From Azospirillum picis (GTDB lineage Bacteria > Pseudomonadota > Alphaproteobacteria > Azospirillales > Azospirillaceae): a DNA stretch of 64,000 nucleotides. The translations under genes were made by a program, and so were the position numbers. The stretch covers positions 62,001 to 126,000 of the forward strand of contig NZ_JAGINO010000009.1 in NCBI RefSeq assembly GCF_017876115.1, written 5' to 3'. The notes below the pieces were generated by a model. The model was not told the origin of the DNA. It ran no database searches and saw nothing but the letters and a program-made list of their open reading frames with translations. Below, piece by piece: positions 1 through 7,374 of this stretch; the stretch's first letter is position 1, and the number at the start of each line of letters is the position of its first letter.

Positions 1-358
1 CGCCCAGCGCCTGCTCCTGGTCACGCGCCTGGTCCGCCAGCCCGATCAGCCTGCCGCGCAGGTCGTCGAGCTCCGCCTGCAACGCCTGGGACTGGTGCTC
101 CAGTTGCTGCTGGCGGTCCTTCCCGGTCTGCATCTGCTGCTCGACGCGCTTCAGCGCATCCTTGGGAGCATCCCCCTGCCCCTGGGCGTCCGCCGGCTGG
201 GCGAGGCACAGCGCGGCGGCAAGAACGAAGCCGGCGGCCAATCCCTCGCCCGCCCGGGAAACCGCACCGCCCCCCGGTCCCCTTGCGCCGTCGCGCCACG
301 CGCCCCTCTCGCCCCGGGGAAGAGAGGGGGCATCGAGCGCGCAGGGGACGGGCGCCAT
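1..358 (-). CDS. envC: EnvC-like murein hydrolase activator, N-terminal part
   Basis: Reading the minus strand from the ATG at 358 gives an open frame to the window edge (about 119 codons; the C-terminal M23/LytM domain is off the window). About 45 Gly/Arg/Ala-rich residues come first, then a hydrophobic segment (GLAAGFVLAAALCLA) followed by AQPADAQ, a Sec signal peptide. A long Gln/Glu/Leu-rich coiled coil follows (KRVEQQMQTGKDRQQQLEH). This layout matches EnvC, which activates septal amidases in the periplasm. The ATG lies 3 bases after the gpmI stop, and gpmI-envC is a common alphaproteobacterial order. The extra N-terminal residues are encoded by a palindromic element (303-332), so the true start could be an internal TTG just before the hydrophobic segment. 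Confidence 0.72.
   Translation of the reverse strand, partial: MAPVPCALDAPSLPRGERGAWRDGARGPGGGAVSRAGEGLAAGFVLAAALCLAQPADAQGQGDAPKDALKRVEQQMQTGKDRQQQLEHQSQALQAELDDLRGRLIGLADQARDQEQALG
303..332. repeat. Palindromic element inside the envC 5' coding region
   Basis: A C-rich arm (GCCCCTCT) and a G-rich arm (AGAGGGGGC) flank CCCCGGGG, forming a strong potential hairpin about 30 bases long. It resembles the palindromic units at 3548-3711. It lies within the first 20 codons of the envC frame without closing it. Confidence 0.5.
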
Positions 359-361
359 CCG

Positions 362-1924
362 TTACTCCGCCGCCGCGCGGGCGGCGGTGCGGACCAGCAG
401 GTCGCGGCCGGTCATCTCGGCCGGTTGCGGCAGGCCCAGCAGGCCCAGCAGGGTCGGCGCGATGTCGGCGAGGCGGCCGCTGTCGATGCGGGCGCCGGCC
501 GGGCCGTTGACCAGGACCAGCGGCACCTTGTCGAGCGTGTGGGCGGTGTGCGGCCCACCGGTCTCCGGGTCCTTCATCAGCTCGCAGTTGCCGTGGTCGG
601 CGGTGACCAGCATGGTGCCGCCGGCGTGGCGCACCGCCGCCTCCAGGCGCCCGAGGCTGCCGTCGACCGCCTGCACCGCCTTGATCGCCGCCTCCAGGAT
701 GCCGCTGTGGCCGACCATGTCGGGGTTGGCGAAGTTGACGACGATCAGGTCGTATTTGCCGGACTCGACGGCGGCGACCAGCTTGTCGGTCACTTCGCCG
801 GCCGACATCTCCGGCTGCAGGTCATAGGTGGCGACCTTCGGCGACGGCACCAGGATGCGGTCCTCGCCTTCGTAGACCCGCTCCTCGCCACCGTTGAAGA
901 AGAAGGTGACGTGCGGGTACTTCTCCGTCTCGGCGATGCGAAGCTGCTTCAATCCGGCCTCGGAAACCACCTCGCCCAGCACCCTGGTCAGCGATTTGGG
1001 CGGAAAGATGGTGGTCATCTGCTTGGCCAGCGACGAGGAATACTCGACCATGCCGACAGCGGCGGCCAGCTTGGGCGCACCCTCCACCGGGAAACCGTCG
1101 AAGGCCGGATCGACATAGGCCGCCAGGATCTCGCGGGCGCGGTCGGCGCGGAAATTCGCCATCAGGATGGCATCGCCGTCCTTCATGCCGGCATAGTCGC
1201 CGATGATGGTCGGCAGGATGAACTCGTCGTGCTTGTCGGCGGCGTAGCTCTGCTCGATCGCCTGGATCGGGTCGGCGGCGCGCTCGCCCTCGCCCCTGGT
1301 CATGGCGGCATAGGCCTTGGCGACGCGGTCCCAGCGCTTGTCGCGGTCCATGGCGTAGTAGCGGCCGATGACGGTCGCCACCTCGACGCCCGGCATCTCG
1401 TAGACGTCCGCCATGAACTCGGCGACCTGGTCCTTTGCGCTCTGCGGCGGCACGTCGCGGCCGTCGGTGAAGGCGTGGACGGCGACCGGGATGCCTTCGC
1501 GCGACAGCACGCCGGCGAGCGCGGCGATGTGGTCCTGGTGGGAATGCACGCCGCCCGGCGACAGCAGCCCCATCAGGTGGGCACGGCCGCCGGTCTCCCG
1601 CAGCCGCTTGGCCAGACCGGTGAGGGCGGCGTTCCGCTCCAGCTCGCCCTCGACGATCGCATGGTCGATCATCACCAGGTCCTGCATGACGACCCGGCCG
1701 GCGCCGAGATTCATGTGCCCGACCTCGGAGTTGCCCATCTGGCCCTTGGGCAGCCCGACCTCCTCCTCGCTGGCGTTGAGGAAGGCGGTCGGCTCACCCG
1801 ACCACAGCCGGTCCCAGTTCGGGGTCTGGCCCAGCGCGATGGCGTTGTCGGACCGCTCCTCGCGATAGCCCCAGCCATCCAGGATGCACAGGACGACGGG
1901 GCGGGGTCGGGTGGTCTCGGTCAT
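362..1924 (-). CDS. gpmI: 2,3-bisphosphoglycerate-independent phosphoglycerate mutase
   Basis: This 520-residue protein interconverts 3- and 2-phosphoglycerate in the cytoplasm without a bisphosphoglycerate cofactor, using a Mn-dependent phosphoserine intermediate. The N-terminus carries the alkaline-phosphatase-superfamily metal motif LCILDGWGY. The catalytic serine is in GQMGNSEVGHMNLGAGR (about residues 61-77). The C-terminal metal ligands are in VTADHGNCE and PHTAHT. Length matches the family (about 510-520). The start has a good Shine-Dalgarno (GAGAAAGG). It sits between rlmH and envC in a minus-strand operon, the usual order in this class. Confidence 0.97.
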   Translation of the reverse strand: MTETTRPRPVVLCILDGWGYREERSDNAIALGQTPNWDRLWSGEPTAFLNASEEEVGLPKGQMGNSEVGHMNLGAGRVVMQDLVMIDHAIVEGELERNAALTGLAKRLRETGGRAHLMGLLSPGGVHSHQDHIAALAGVLSREGIPVAVHAFTDGRDVPPQSAKDQVAEFMADVYEMPGVEVATVIGRYYAMDRDKRWDRVAKAYAAMTRGEGERAADPIQAIEQSYAADKHDEFILPTIIGDYAGMKDGDAILMANFRADRAREILAAYVDPAFDGFPVEGAPKLAAAVGMVEYSSSLAKQMTTIFPPKSLTRVLGEVVSEAGLKQLRIAETEKYPHVTFFFNGGEERVYEGEDRILVPSPKVATYDLQPEMSAGEVTDKLVAAVESGKYDLIVVNFANPDMVGHSGILEAAIKAVQAVDGSLGRLEAAVRHAGGTMLVTADHGNCELMKDPETGGPHTAHTLDKVPLVLVNGPAGARIDSGRLADIAPTLLGLLGLPQPAEMTGRDLLVRTAARAAAE

Positions 1925-2008
1925 CGCGCTTACCTTTCTCGAAAGGTTGTGGTCTCGGAGTTTCGTCTTTATTCGCTCCGGCGCGTTCCGGCGCCGGCCC
2001 GGTAACGC

Positions 2009-2467
2009 TCACGCTCTGTGATAGGGATGGCCGGCCAGGATTTGTTGGGCGCGATAGAGTTGCTCCGCAAGCATGCCGCGCACCAGCATGTGGGGCCAGG
2101 TCATCGGCCCGAAGGCCAGCAGGAAGTCGGCCCGCGCACGCACCGTCTCGCCATGGCCATCGGCGCCGCCGATCAGGAAGGCGAGGTCGCCGGTGCCGCG
2201 GTCGCGCCAGTCGCCGACCTTCGCGGCGAACGCCTCGCTGGGCAGAGCCTTGCCGCGCTCGTCCAGTGCGACGACGACGGCGCCGGCGGGAATGGCGCCG
2301 AGCAGCAGCTCGGCCTCCTGCCGCTTCAATTCGTCGGAGGGGAGGCGCTTCTTCACCTCCACCTCCTTCAAGGTGAACGGCCAGCTCAGCCGGCCGACAT
2401 ACTCGTCGAACAGGTCGCGGGTGGGTCCGCCCCGCGACCGCCCGACGGCGGCGAGCCACAGTCGCAT
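2009..2467 (-). CDS. rlmH: 23S rRNA (pseudouridine-1915-N3)-methyltransferase RlmH
   Basis: A 152-residue SPOUT-family methyltransferase that modifies pseudouridine 1915 in helix 69 of 23S rRNA. The glycine-rich trefoil-knot loop that binds S-adenosylmethionine is visible as LAFLIGGADGHGE (about residues 94-106). It is followed by the conserved C-terminal MTWPHMLVRGMLAEQLYRA and HPYHR. Length is typical (about 155). It lies 25 bases downstream of rsfS in a ribosome-maturation pair that is widely conserved. The start ATG is preceded by a purine-rich ribosome-binding region. Confidence 0.96.
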   Translation of the reverse strand: MRLWLAAVGRSRGGPTRDLFDEYVGRLSWPFTLKEVEVKKRLPSDELKRQEAELLLGAIPAGAVVVALDERGKALPSEAFAAKVGDWRDRGTGDLAFLIGGADGHGETVRARADFLLAFGPMTWPHMLVRGMLAEQLYRAQQILAGHPYHRA

Positions 2468-2492
2468 GGTGCGGCCCTCCGCCTCCGGTCCG

Positions 2493-2939
2493 TCAGGCGC
2501 TCAGCCGCGCCGCATCGGACGGCTTCGGCAGGTCCAGACCCCACATCTTCTCGATGTTGTAGAAGGTCCGGACCTCCGGCTTGAACAGATGGACGATCAC
2601 GTCGCCGGCATCGACCAGCACCCAGTCGCACTGGGTCAGGCCTTCCATCTCGACGCCGCGGACGCCGGCCTGCTTCAGCTTGTCGGCCAGCTTCACCGCC
2701 ATGGCGGCGATGTGCCGCGTGTTGCGGCCCGACGCCACGATCATGTAATCGGCGAAGGTGGTTTTCCCGGCGAGATCGATGACGGTCACGTCATCCGCCT
2801 GGTCGGCGTCGAGCGACGCCTGGATGAGCGCCTTCAGGTCCTGCGGTTCCAGGATCTGGGGAACGGCGGCTGGCCGCGGAGCGGTCGCGGCCGTTTCGGT
2901 GTGCGTGGTGATGGCTCCAACCTCTTGCAACGGTTTCAC
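2493..2939 (-). CDS. rsfS: Ribosomal silencing factor RsfS
   Basis: A 148-residue member of the RsfS/Iojap family, which binds ribosomal protein uL14 and blocks subunit joining when nutrients are scarce. Family hallmarks are DDVTVIDLAGKTTFADYMIVASG, split as DDVTVIDLAGK and TTFADYMIVASGRN (about residues 49-73), followed by CDWVLVDAGDVIVHLF and RTFYNIEKMWG. About 30 variable residues precede the domain. The start is a GTG at 2937-2939 that overlaps the nadD stop (GTGA), which supports this start and implies translational coupling. Confidence 0.95.
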   Translation of the reverse strand: MKPLQEVGAITTHTETAATAPRPAAVPQILEPQDLKALIQASLDADQADDVTVIDLAGKTTFADYMIVASGRNTRHIAAMAVKLADKLKQAGVRGVEMEGLTQCDWVLVDAGDVIVHLFKPEVRTFYNIEKMWGLDLPKPSDAARLSA

Positions 2940-3727
2940 GACCCGGAGGCCCGTGCCAGCCGGATCGCCGTCGCCGAGGCCGGATGCAAGGGGTTGCGTA
3001 AGAACGCCCAGGCCGGCCGCCTGCGGCGCGCCAGCCCTTTCACCCCCGACACGGACACCCGCCGACGGGTGTAGCGCCGGGCGGCCTGGCCGCTCAGCGC
3101 ACTAAGAGAATAGGTGGGCCGGGCGAAAACCGCAACGGCCACCGAGTCGAAGATTCGTGTCCAAAGCTTCCAGCGCGGAATTTGTCGCAGATTGTCCGCT
3201 CCCATCAGCCAGACGAAGCGGGTTTTCGGGAAGCGGCGCTGAAGCTTGGCCAGCGTGTCGGCGGTGAAGCGGGTGTGCAACTCCGTCTCGATCGCCGTCA
3301 CCTCGATCCGCGGATGGGCGGCGACCGCCCGCGCCTCCGCCAGCCGCTCGCGCAGGGAGGCCATGCCGGACGCCGGCTTCAACGGGTTCTGCGGGCTGAC
3401 CATCCACCAGACGCGGTCGAGCCCCAGCGCCTTGAGGGCGAACAGGCTGATGTGCCGGTGCCCGGCATGGGCCGGGTTGAAGGACCCGCCGAGGATGCCG
3501 ACGGTGAGGCCCGCATAGAGCGGACCGGAATAGAGGTGGGGGGCGCGGAGTCCCTCTCCCGCCCCGGGAGAGGGAAGGGGCCCATGCGCAGCATGGGAAG
3601 GGTGAGGGGTGATGCAAGGATCAGGGGCTCCATGTCCAGATCGCCCCTCACCCTCCCCGCCTGCGGCGGGTCCCCTCCCTCTCCCGGGACGGGAGAGGGC
3701 TTCCCGCTTAGGGGCGCGTCTGGCCAT
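2936..3727 (-). CDS. nadD: Nicotinate-nucleotide adenylyltransferase with repeat-derived N-terminal extension
   Basis: Catalyses nicotinate mononucleotide plus ATP to deamido-NAD in NAD biosynthesis. The nucleotidyltransferase core starts with [17 protein letters not shown], holding the phosphate-binding (H/T)xGH motif. [14 protein letters not shown] follows, then a C-terminal region where the family's SSTxIR motif appears as SATAIR. From GLTVGILGG to the stop there are about 190 residues, the usual family length. Upstream of that core I find no ATG, GTG or TTG until the ATG at 3727 (or 3742). The frame therefore runs back through a 160-base palindromic repeat into the end of proA, adding about 73 low-complexity residues. 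Its stop overlaps the rsfS start. Either the extension is translated or a non-canonical start is used. Confidence 0.88.
   Translation of the reverse strand: MARRAPKREALSRPGRGRGPAAGGEGEGRSGHGAPDPCITPHPSHAAHGPLPSPGAGEGLRAPHLYSGPLYAGLTVGILGGSFNPAHAGHRHISLFALKALGLDRVWWMVSPQNPLKPASGMASLRERLAEARAVAAHPRIEVTAIETELHTRFTADTLAKLQRRFPKTRFVWLMGADNLRQIPRWKLWTRIFDSVAVAVFARPTYSLSALSGQAARRYTRRRVSVSGVKGLARRRRPAWAFLRNPLHPASATAIRLARASGS
3548..3711. repeat. Long imperfect inverted repeat inside the nadD frame
   Basis: The left part (CCCTCTCCCGCCCCGGGAGA, AGGGGCCC, GGGTGAGGGG) is mirrored on the right (CCCCTCACCC, GGGTCCCCTC, CTCTCCCGGGACGGGAGAGG). The whole 160 bases can fold into a branched hairpin. It starts right after the proA stop and remains open in the nadD frame. 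It resembles palindromic repeats at 303-332, 32460-32577 and 59803-59905, so a dispersed genomic repeat family is likely. Confidence 0.75.
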
Positions 3728-4982
3728 CGCCGCGCACGACATACTTGTAGCTGGTCAACTGCTCGGCCCCCACCGGGCCACGGGCGTGGAACTTGTCGGT
3801 GGAGATGCCGATCTCCGCCCCCATGCCGAACTCGCCGCCGTCGGCGAACTGGGTGGAGGCGTTCCACAGCACGATGCCGCTGTCGACGCGGGCCAGGAAG
3901 CGTTCCGCCGTTTCCGGATCCTCGGTCAGGATCGATTCGGTGTGGTGGGAGCCGTGGAGGTTGATGTGGTCGATCGCCGCATCCACCCCGTCCACCACGC
4001 CGCAGGCGATCACCGCGTCGAGATACTCGGTGTCCCAGTCCTCCGGCGCCACCGGCGTCACGCGCGGGTCGGCCGCCTGGGCCGCCGCGTCGCCCCGCAC
4101 TGCGCAGCCGGCGTCCAGCAGGTCCCTGACCAGCACCGGCAGCACCGTGCCGGCGACGGCGCGGTCGACCAGCAGGGTCTCGGCGGCGCCGCAGATCGAG
4201 GTGCGGCGCATCTTGGCGTTCAGCACCACCTTGCGCGCCTTCTCCAGATCGGCGGCGGCATCGACATAGACGTGGCAGTTGCCGTCCAGATGCTTGATCA
4301 CCGGCACCCGGCTCTCGTCGGCGATGCGCTGGATCAGCGACTTGCCGCCGCGCGGGATGATGACGTCGATATGGTCGCGCATCTTCAGCATATGGCCGAC
4401 GGCGGCGCGGTCGGTGGTGGGAACCAGTTGGATCGCCGCCTCCGGCAATCCCGCCTCGCGCAGGCCCTGGACCAGGCAGTCCGCGATGGCGCGCGACGAG
4501 CGGATGCTCTCCGACCCGCCGCGCAGGATGGCGGCGTTGCCCGACTTCAGGCAGATGCCGCCGGCGTCCGCCGTCACGTTGGGCCGGCTTTCATAGATGA
4601 TGCCGACGACACCCAGCGGCACGCGGACACGCTGGATGCGCAGGCCGTTGGGACGCGTCCATTCGGCGAGCACCCCGCCGATGGGATCGGGGAAGTCGGC
4701 GATGTCCTCCAGCCCCTTGGCCATTGCCTCGATGCGCTTGTCGTCCAGCATCAGCCGCTCGCGCATCGGGCCGGACAGGTCGCGGGCCGTCGCCATGTCC
4801 TCGGCATTCGCGGCCTTGATCTCGCCGGCGCGGGCGCGGATGGCCGCCGCCGCCGCCCGCAACGCCCGGTCCTTCGACGGCCCTGGCACGGTCGCCAGCG
4901 CGGCCGCGGCGGCGCGCGCCTTGCTGCCGAGGGACAGCATCTGGTCGTGCAGGGCGTCTGTGGTGTCGAGCAGGGCGGACAT
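3708..4982 (-). CDS. proA: Gamma-glutamyl phosphate reductase
   Basis: The second enzyme of proline biosynthesis, an NADPH-dependent reductase converting gamma-glutamyl phosphate to glutamate semialdehyde. The start at ATG 4982 gives 424 residues, typical for ProA. Aldehyde-dehydrogenase-fold motifs are present: [39 protein letters not shown] and the catalytic Cys in [14 protein letters not shown]. The C-terminal [13 protein letters not shown] and [16 protein letters not shown] are ProA signatures. It heads the minus-strand operon. The usual partners proB and obg are not upstream; a divergent transporter gene is there instead. Confidence 0.96.
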   Translation of the reverse strand: MSALLDTTDALHDQMLSLGSKARAAAAALATVPGPSKDRALRAAAAAIRARAGEIKAANAEDMATARDLSGPMRERLMLDDKRIEAMAKGLEDIADFPDPIGGVLAEWTRPNGLRIQRVRVPLGVVGIIYESRPNVTADAGGICLKSGNAAILRGGSESIRSSRAIADCLVQGLREAGLPEAAIQLVPTTDRAAVGHMLKMRDHIDVIIPRGGKSLIQRIADESRVPVIKHLDGNCHVYVDAAADLEKARKVVLNAKMRRTSICGAAETLLVDRAVAGTVLPVLVRDLLDAGCAVRGDAAAQAADPRVTPVAPEDWDTEYLDAVIACGVVDGVDAAIDHINLHGSHHTESILTEDPETAERFLARVDSGIVLWNASTQFADGGEFGMGAEIGISTDKFHARGPVGAEQLTSYKYVVRGDGQTRP

Positions 4983-5186
4983 GGGTGCCTCCGGGCACAC
5001 TCTGCGTGAAAGGGATGAAGACCTTAACGGATCGTTTCCGGCTGCGGAAGTGGTGCGGTTATGAAACAGGTCCGGCCCGACGAAGGCGGGCGGGGGAAAT
5101 CGTGATGGGCGATCGGCCGCCCGCCGGGCAAACTCCGGCCGCCACCGTTCACTCCATTCCGATACGACGCCGGGACCGCGCCCTCC

Positions 5187-5930
5187 ATGCTGACGCTGCT
5201 GCTGATCGTCTCCGCCTTCTTCGCCGGCGTCCTCAACGCCGTGGCTGGAGGCGGCAGCTTCCTGACCTTCCCGGCGCTGATCATGGCCGGGGTGCCGCCG
5301 CTGAACGCCAACGCCACCAGCACGGTTGCCGTCTCTCCCGGCGCGCTGGCCAGCGCCTTCGGCTACCGGCGCGAGCTGGGACGGATCCGCGGCATCCACC
5401 TGCCCTCCTTCCTGGGCATCAGCCTGGTCGGCGGCCTGCTGGGTGCGCTGCTGCTGCTGTGGACGCCGCAACGGGTCTTCGAGGCGATCGTGCCGTGGCT
5501 GCTGCTGTTCGCGACGCTGCTGTTCGCGGTCGGCCCGAAGGCATCCGCCTGGATCCGCCGCCACTGCACCGTCGGCCATGGCGCCGTGCTGGCCATCCAA
5601 TTCTTCATCGCCGTCTATGGCGGCTATTTCGGGGGCGGCATCGGCATCCTGATCCTGGCGACGCTCGGCGTCTTCGGCCTGACCGACCTGCATGCGATGA
5701 ACGGCCTGAAGTCGCTGGTCTCCGGCTGCCTCAACGCGGTGGCGGTCTGCGCCTTCGTCGCCGGCGGCGCCGTCTATTGGACCGAGGCGCTGATCATGCT
5801 GGCGGCGGCGATGGCCGGGGGCTATGCCGGCGCCTCGATCGCCCGCCGCATCCCGCCGCCGCACCTGCGCCGGTTCGTCATCCTGGTGGGGGCGGCGATG
5901 AGCGTCTATTTCTTCGCCACCAAGACCTGA
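5187..5930 (+). CDS. TSUP (TauE/SafE) family membrane transporter
   Basis: A 247-residue integral membrane protein with about eight hydrophobic segments. It begins with [20 protein letters not shown], the first TauE/SafE half-repeat. The second half-repeat motif is [14 protein letters not shown], near residues 147-160. This family moves sulfite, sulfoacetate or related organic anions across the inner membrane; the substrate here cannot be read from sequence. It is divergent from proA and is followed 20 bases later by rppH, so the two may share a transcript without a functional link. Confidence 0.9.
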   Translation: MLTLLLIVSAFFAGVLNAVAGGGSFLTFPALIMAGVPPLNANATSTVAVSPGALASAFGYRRELGRIRGIHLPSFLGISLVGGLLGALLLLWTPQRVFEAIVPWLLLFATLLFAVGPKASAWIRRHCTVGHGAVLAIQFFIAVYGGYFGGGIGILILATLGVFGLTDLHAMNGLKSLVSGCLNAVAVCAFVAGGAVYWTEALIMLAAAMAGGYAGASIARRIPPPHLRRFVILVGAAMSVYFFATKT

Positions 5931-5950
5931 TCCCGACGGAGCCCCCGACC

Positions 5951-6445
5951 ATGACCACCCCCATCGACCGCGGTGCCCTGCCCTACCGTCCCTGCGTCGG
6001 CATCATGCTGCTGAACGGCCGCAGCGAGGTCTTCGTGGCGAAGCGGCACGGCTCCGCGGCCGACTGGCAGATGCCCCAGGGCGGCATCGACGAGGGCGAG
6101 GATGCCCGCACCGCCGCCTTCCGCGAACTGGAGGAGGAGATCGGCACCGCCAAGGCGGAGTTCATCGCGATGAGCGCCGCCCCCCACCGCTACGACCTGC
6201 CCGACGACCTGCTCGGCAAGGTGTGGAAGGGCCGCTGGCGCGGGCAGGAGCAGATGTGGATGCTGGCGCGCTTCACCGGTACCGAGGCCGACATCCGGCT
6301 CGACACCGCGCATCCGGAGTTCGACGCCTGGAAATGGATCGACGCCGAGGCGTTGCCTGGCCTGATCGTCGCCTTCAAGCGCCCGGTCTACGAATCGGTC
6401 CTGGCGGAGTTCCGTCCGCTGATCGCCCGGCTGAAGGGAGCCTGA
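5951..6445 (+). CDS. rppH: RNA pyrophosphohydrolase
   Basis: A 164-residue Nudix enzyme that removes pyrophosphate from the 5' end of mRNA and so triggers RNase E-dependent decay. The ATG at 5951 begins [20 protein letters not shown], matching the RppH N-terminus. [20 protein letters not shown] leads into ELEEEIG, a perfect Nudix box. RYDLPDDL and [20 protein letters not shown] match the rest of the family. In many alphaproteobacteria rppH lies near the gpmI-envC cluster, as here. Confidence 0.95.
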   Translation: MTTPIDRGALPYRPCVGIMLLNGRSEVFVAKRHGSAADWQMPQGGIDEGEDARTAAFRELEEEIGTAKAEFIAMSAAPHRYDLPDDLLGKVWKGRWRGQEQMWMLARFTGTEADIRLDTAHPEFDAWKWIDAEALPGLIVAFKRPVYESVLAEFRPLIARLKGA

Positions 6446-6605
6446 CCGCCGGAGGCGGGAGCCGGCCCGCCCCGTCCCAGCCCCCTTGCGCCCCGGCATC
6501 GCCGGCCGATCGCTCATGTCCCAAAAATGATTGCGGTTATCCCCAAGTTCCAAAAGCCGGGCCTCCCGATGGAGAGTGCGGTTTAACGAATCTTTGAGGG
6601 GGCTC

Positions 6606-6621
6606 TGGCAACGTCGCTGCT
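6606..6621 (+). promoter_or_regulatory. Candidate sigma-54-like promoter upstream of the chemotaxis operon
   Basis: TGGCAACGTCGCTGCT keeps the GG-N10-GC spacing of the sigma-54 consensus (TGGCAC-N5-TTGC) with two mismatches, about 48 bases before the first STAS gene. Many alphaproteobacterial flagellar genes use sigma-54, but one weak match in GC-rich DNA is only suggestive. Confidence 0.25.
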
Positions 6622-6668
6622 GCAACCGGAATGCGCAAGAAGCGGCACGGCTTTGACGGAGGGGTGGC

Positions 6669-6980
6669 ATGTCGCTGATCAGATGGAGCGAACTGGACGG
6701 CCGGGTCGGCCTGGACCTGCCGGGCGATCTCGACCTGCCGATGGCCCAGCCGCTGGTCGACAGCCTGCGGGCCGCCTTCAAGGCGTCGGGCGACGTCACC
6801 GTCCGGGCTGATTCGGTGGAGCGCGTCAGCGCCGCCTGCATCCAGGCGCTGGTCGTCGCATCGCGCGACGCGGCCGAGCGGGGGGCCGCCTTCGCCCTCG
6901 CCGCCCCGTCGCAAACCCTGTTGGACGCGTGCGAAGACCTCGGGCTCGCCGCCTGGTTGAATCGATGGAGCCGAGCGTGA
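6669..6980 (+). CDS. STAS-domain protein, first gene of the chemotaxis operon
   Basis: A 103-residue single-domain STAS protein (MlaB/SpoIIAA-like fold). It has the typical LDGRVGLDLPGDLDLPMAQP strand-helix start, then VTVRADSVERVSAACIQALV where classical anti-anti-sigma factors have the phosphorylatable Ser in DSSG. Here the equivalent loop reads VSAACI, so Ser is displaced and phosphorylation is uncertain. A strong Shine-Dalgarno (GGAGGGG) precedes the ATG. Its stop overlaps the cheY GTG, indicating coupling. It probably acts in the cytoplasm with the partner-switching genes at 16921-20520. Confidence 0.85.
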   Translation: MSLIRWSELDGRVGLDLPGDLDLPMAQPLVDSLRAAFKASGDVTVRADSVERVSAACIQALVVASRDAAERGAAFALAAPSQTLLDACEDLGLAAWLNRWSRA

Positions 6981-7342
6981 AGAAGAAAGTGATGACGGTG
7001 GATGACTCGCGCACCATGCGCGACATGGTGTCCTTCACGCTGCGTGGCGCCGGCTACGAGGTGATCGAGGCGGCGGATGGCCAGCAGGCCATGAGCGCCA
7101 TCGCCACCGCCAAGGTCGACCTGGTCATCACCGACCTGAACATGCCGGTGATGGACGGTCTGACGCTGATCCGCAAGCTGCGCGCCATCCCGGCGCACCG
7201 CACCCTGCCGATCCTGATGCTGACGACCGAAGCCGACGAAAGCAAGAAGGCGGAAGGCCGCTCGGCCGGCGCCACCGGCTGGATCGTCAAGCCCTTCAAC
7301 CCCGACAAGCTGGTGTCGGTGGTCCAGAAGGTTTGCGGCTGA
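6977..7342 (+). CDS. cheY: Chemotaxis response regulator CheY
   Basis: A single receiver domain of 121 residues from GTG 6977 (VKKKVMTVDDSRTMRD). It has the acidic pair in TVDDS, the phosphoacceptor Asp in LVITDLNMPVMDGL, the Thr switch in ILMLTTEADE and the Lys in WIVKPF. Phospho-CheY binds the flagellar motor switch or another output. The GTG overlaps the STAS stop (GTGA) and has GGAG 8 bases upstream, favouring it over the upstream ATG at 6965. cheA follows within the same operon, so its cognate kinase is clear. Confidence 0.95.
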   Translation: MKKKVMTVDDSRTMRDMVSFTLRGAGYEVIEAADGQQAMSAIATAKVDLVITDLNMPVMDGLTLIRKLRAIPAHRTLPILMLTTEADESKKAEGRSAGATGWIVKPFNPDKLVSVVQKVCG

Positions 7343-7374
7343 CCGCGAGCAAGGCAGCGAAAGAGGAAAGGCCC

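Noticed and set aside
4983..5864. N-terminal extension of proA
   Set aside because: The residues are antisense of the TauE/SafE gene; ProA begins at ATG 4982 and has normal length there.
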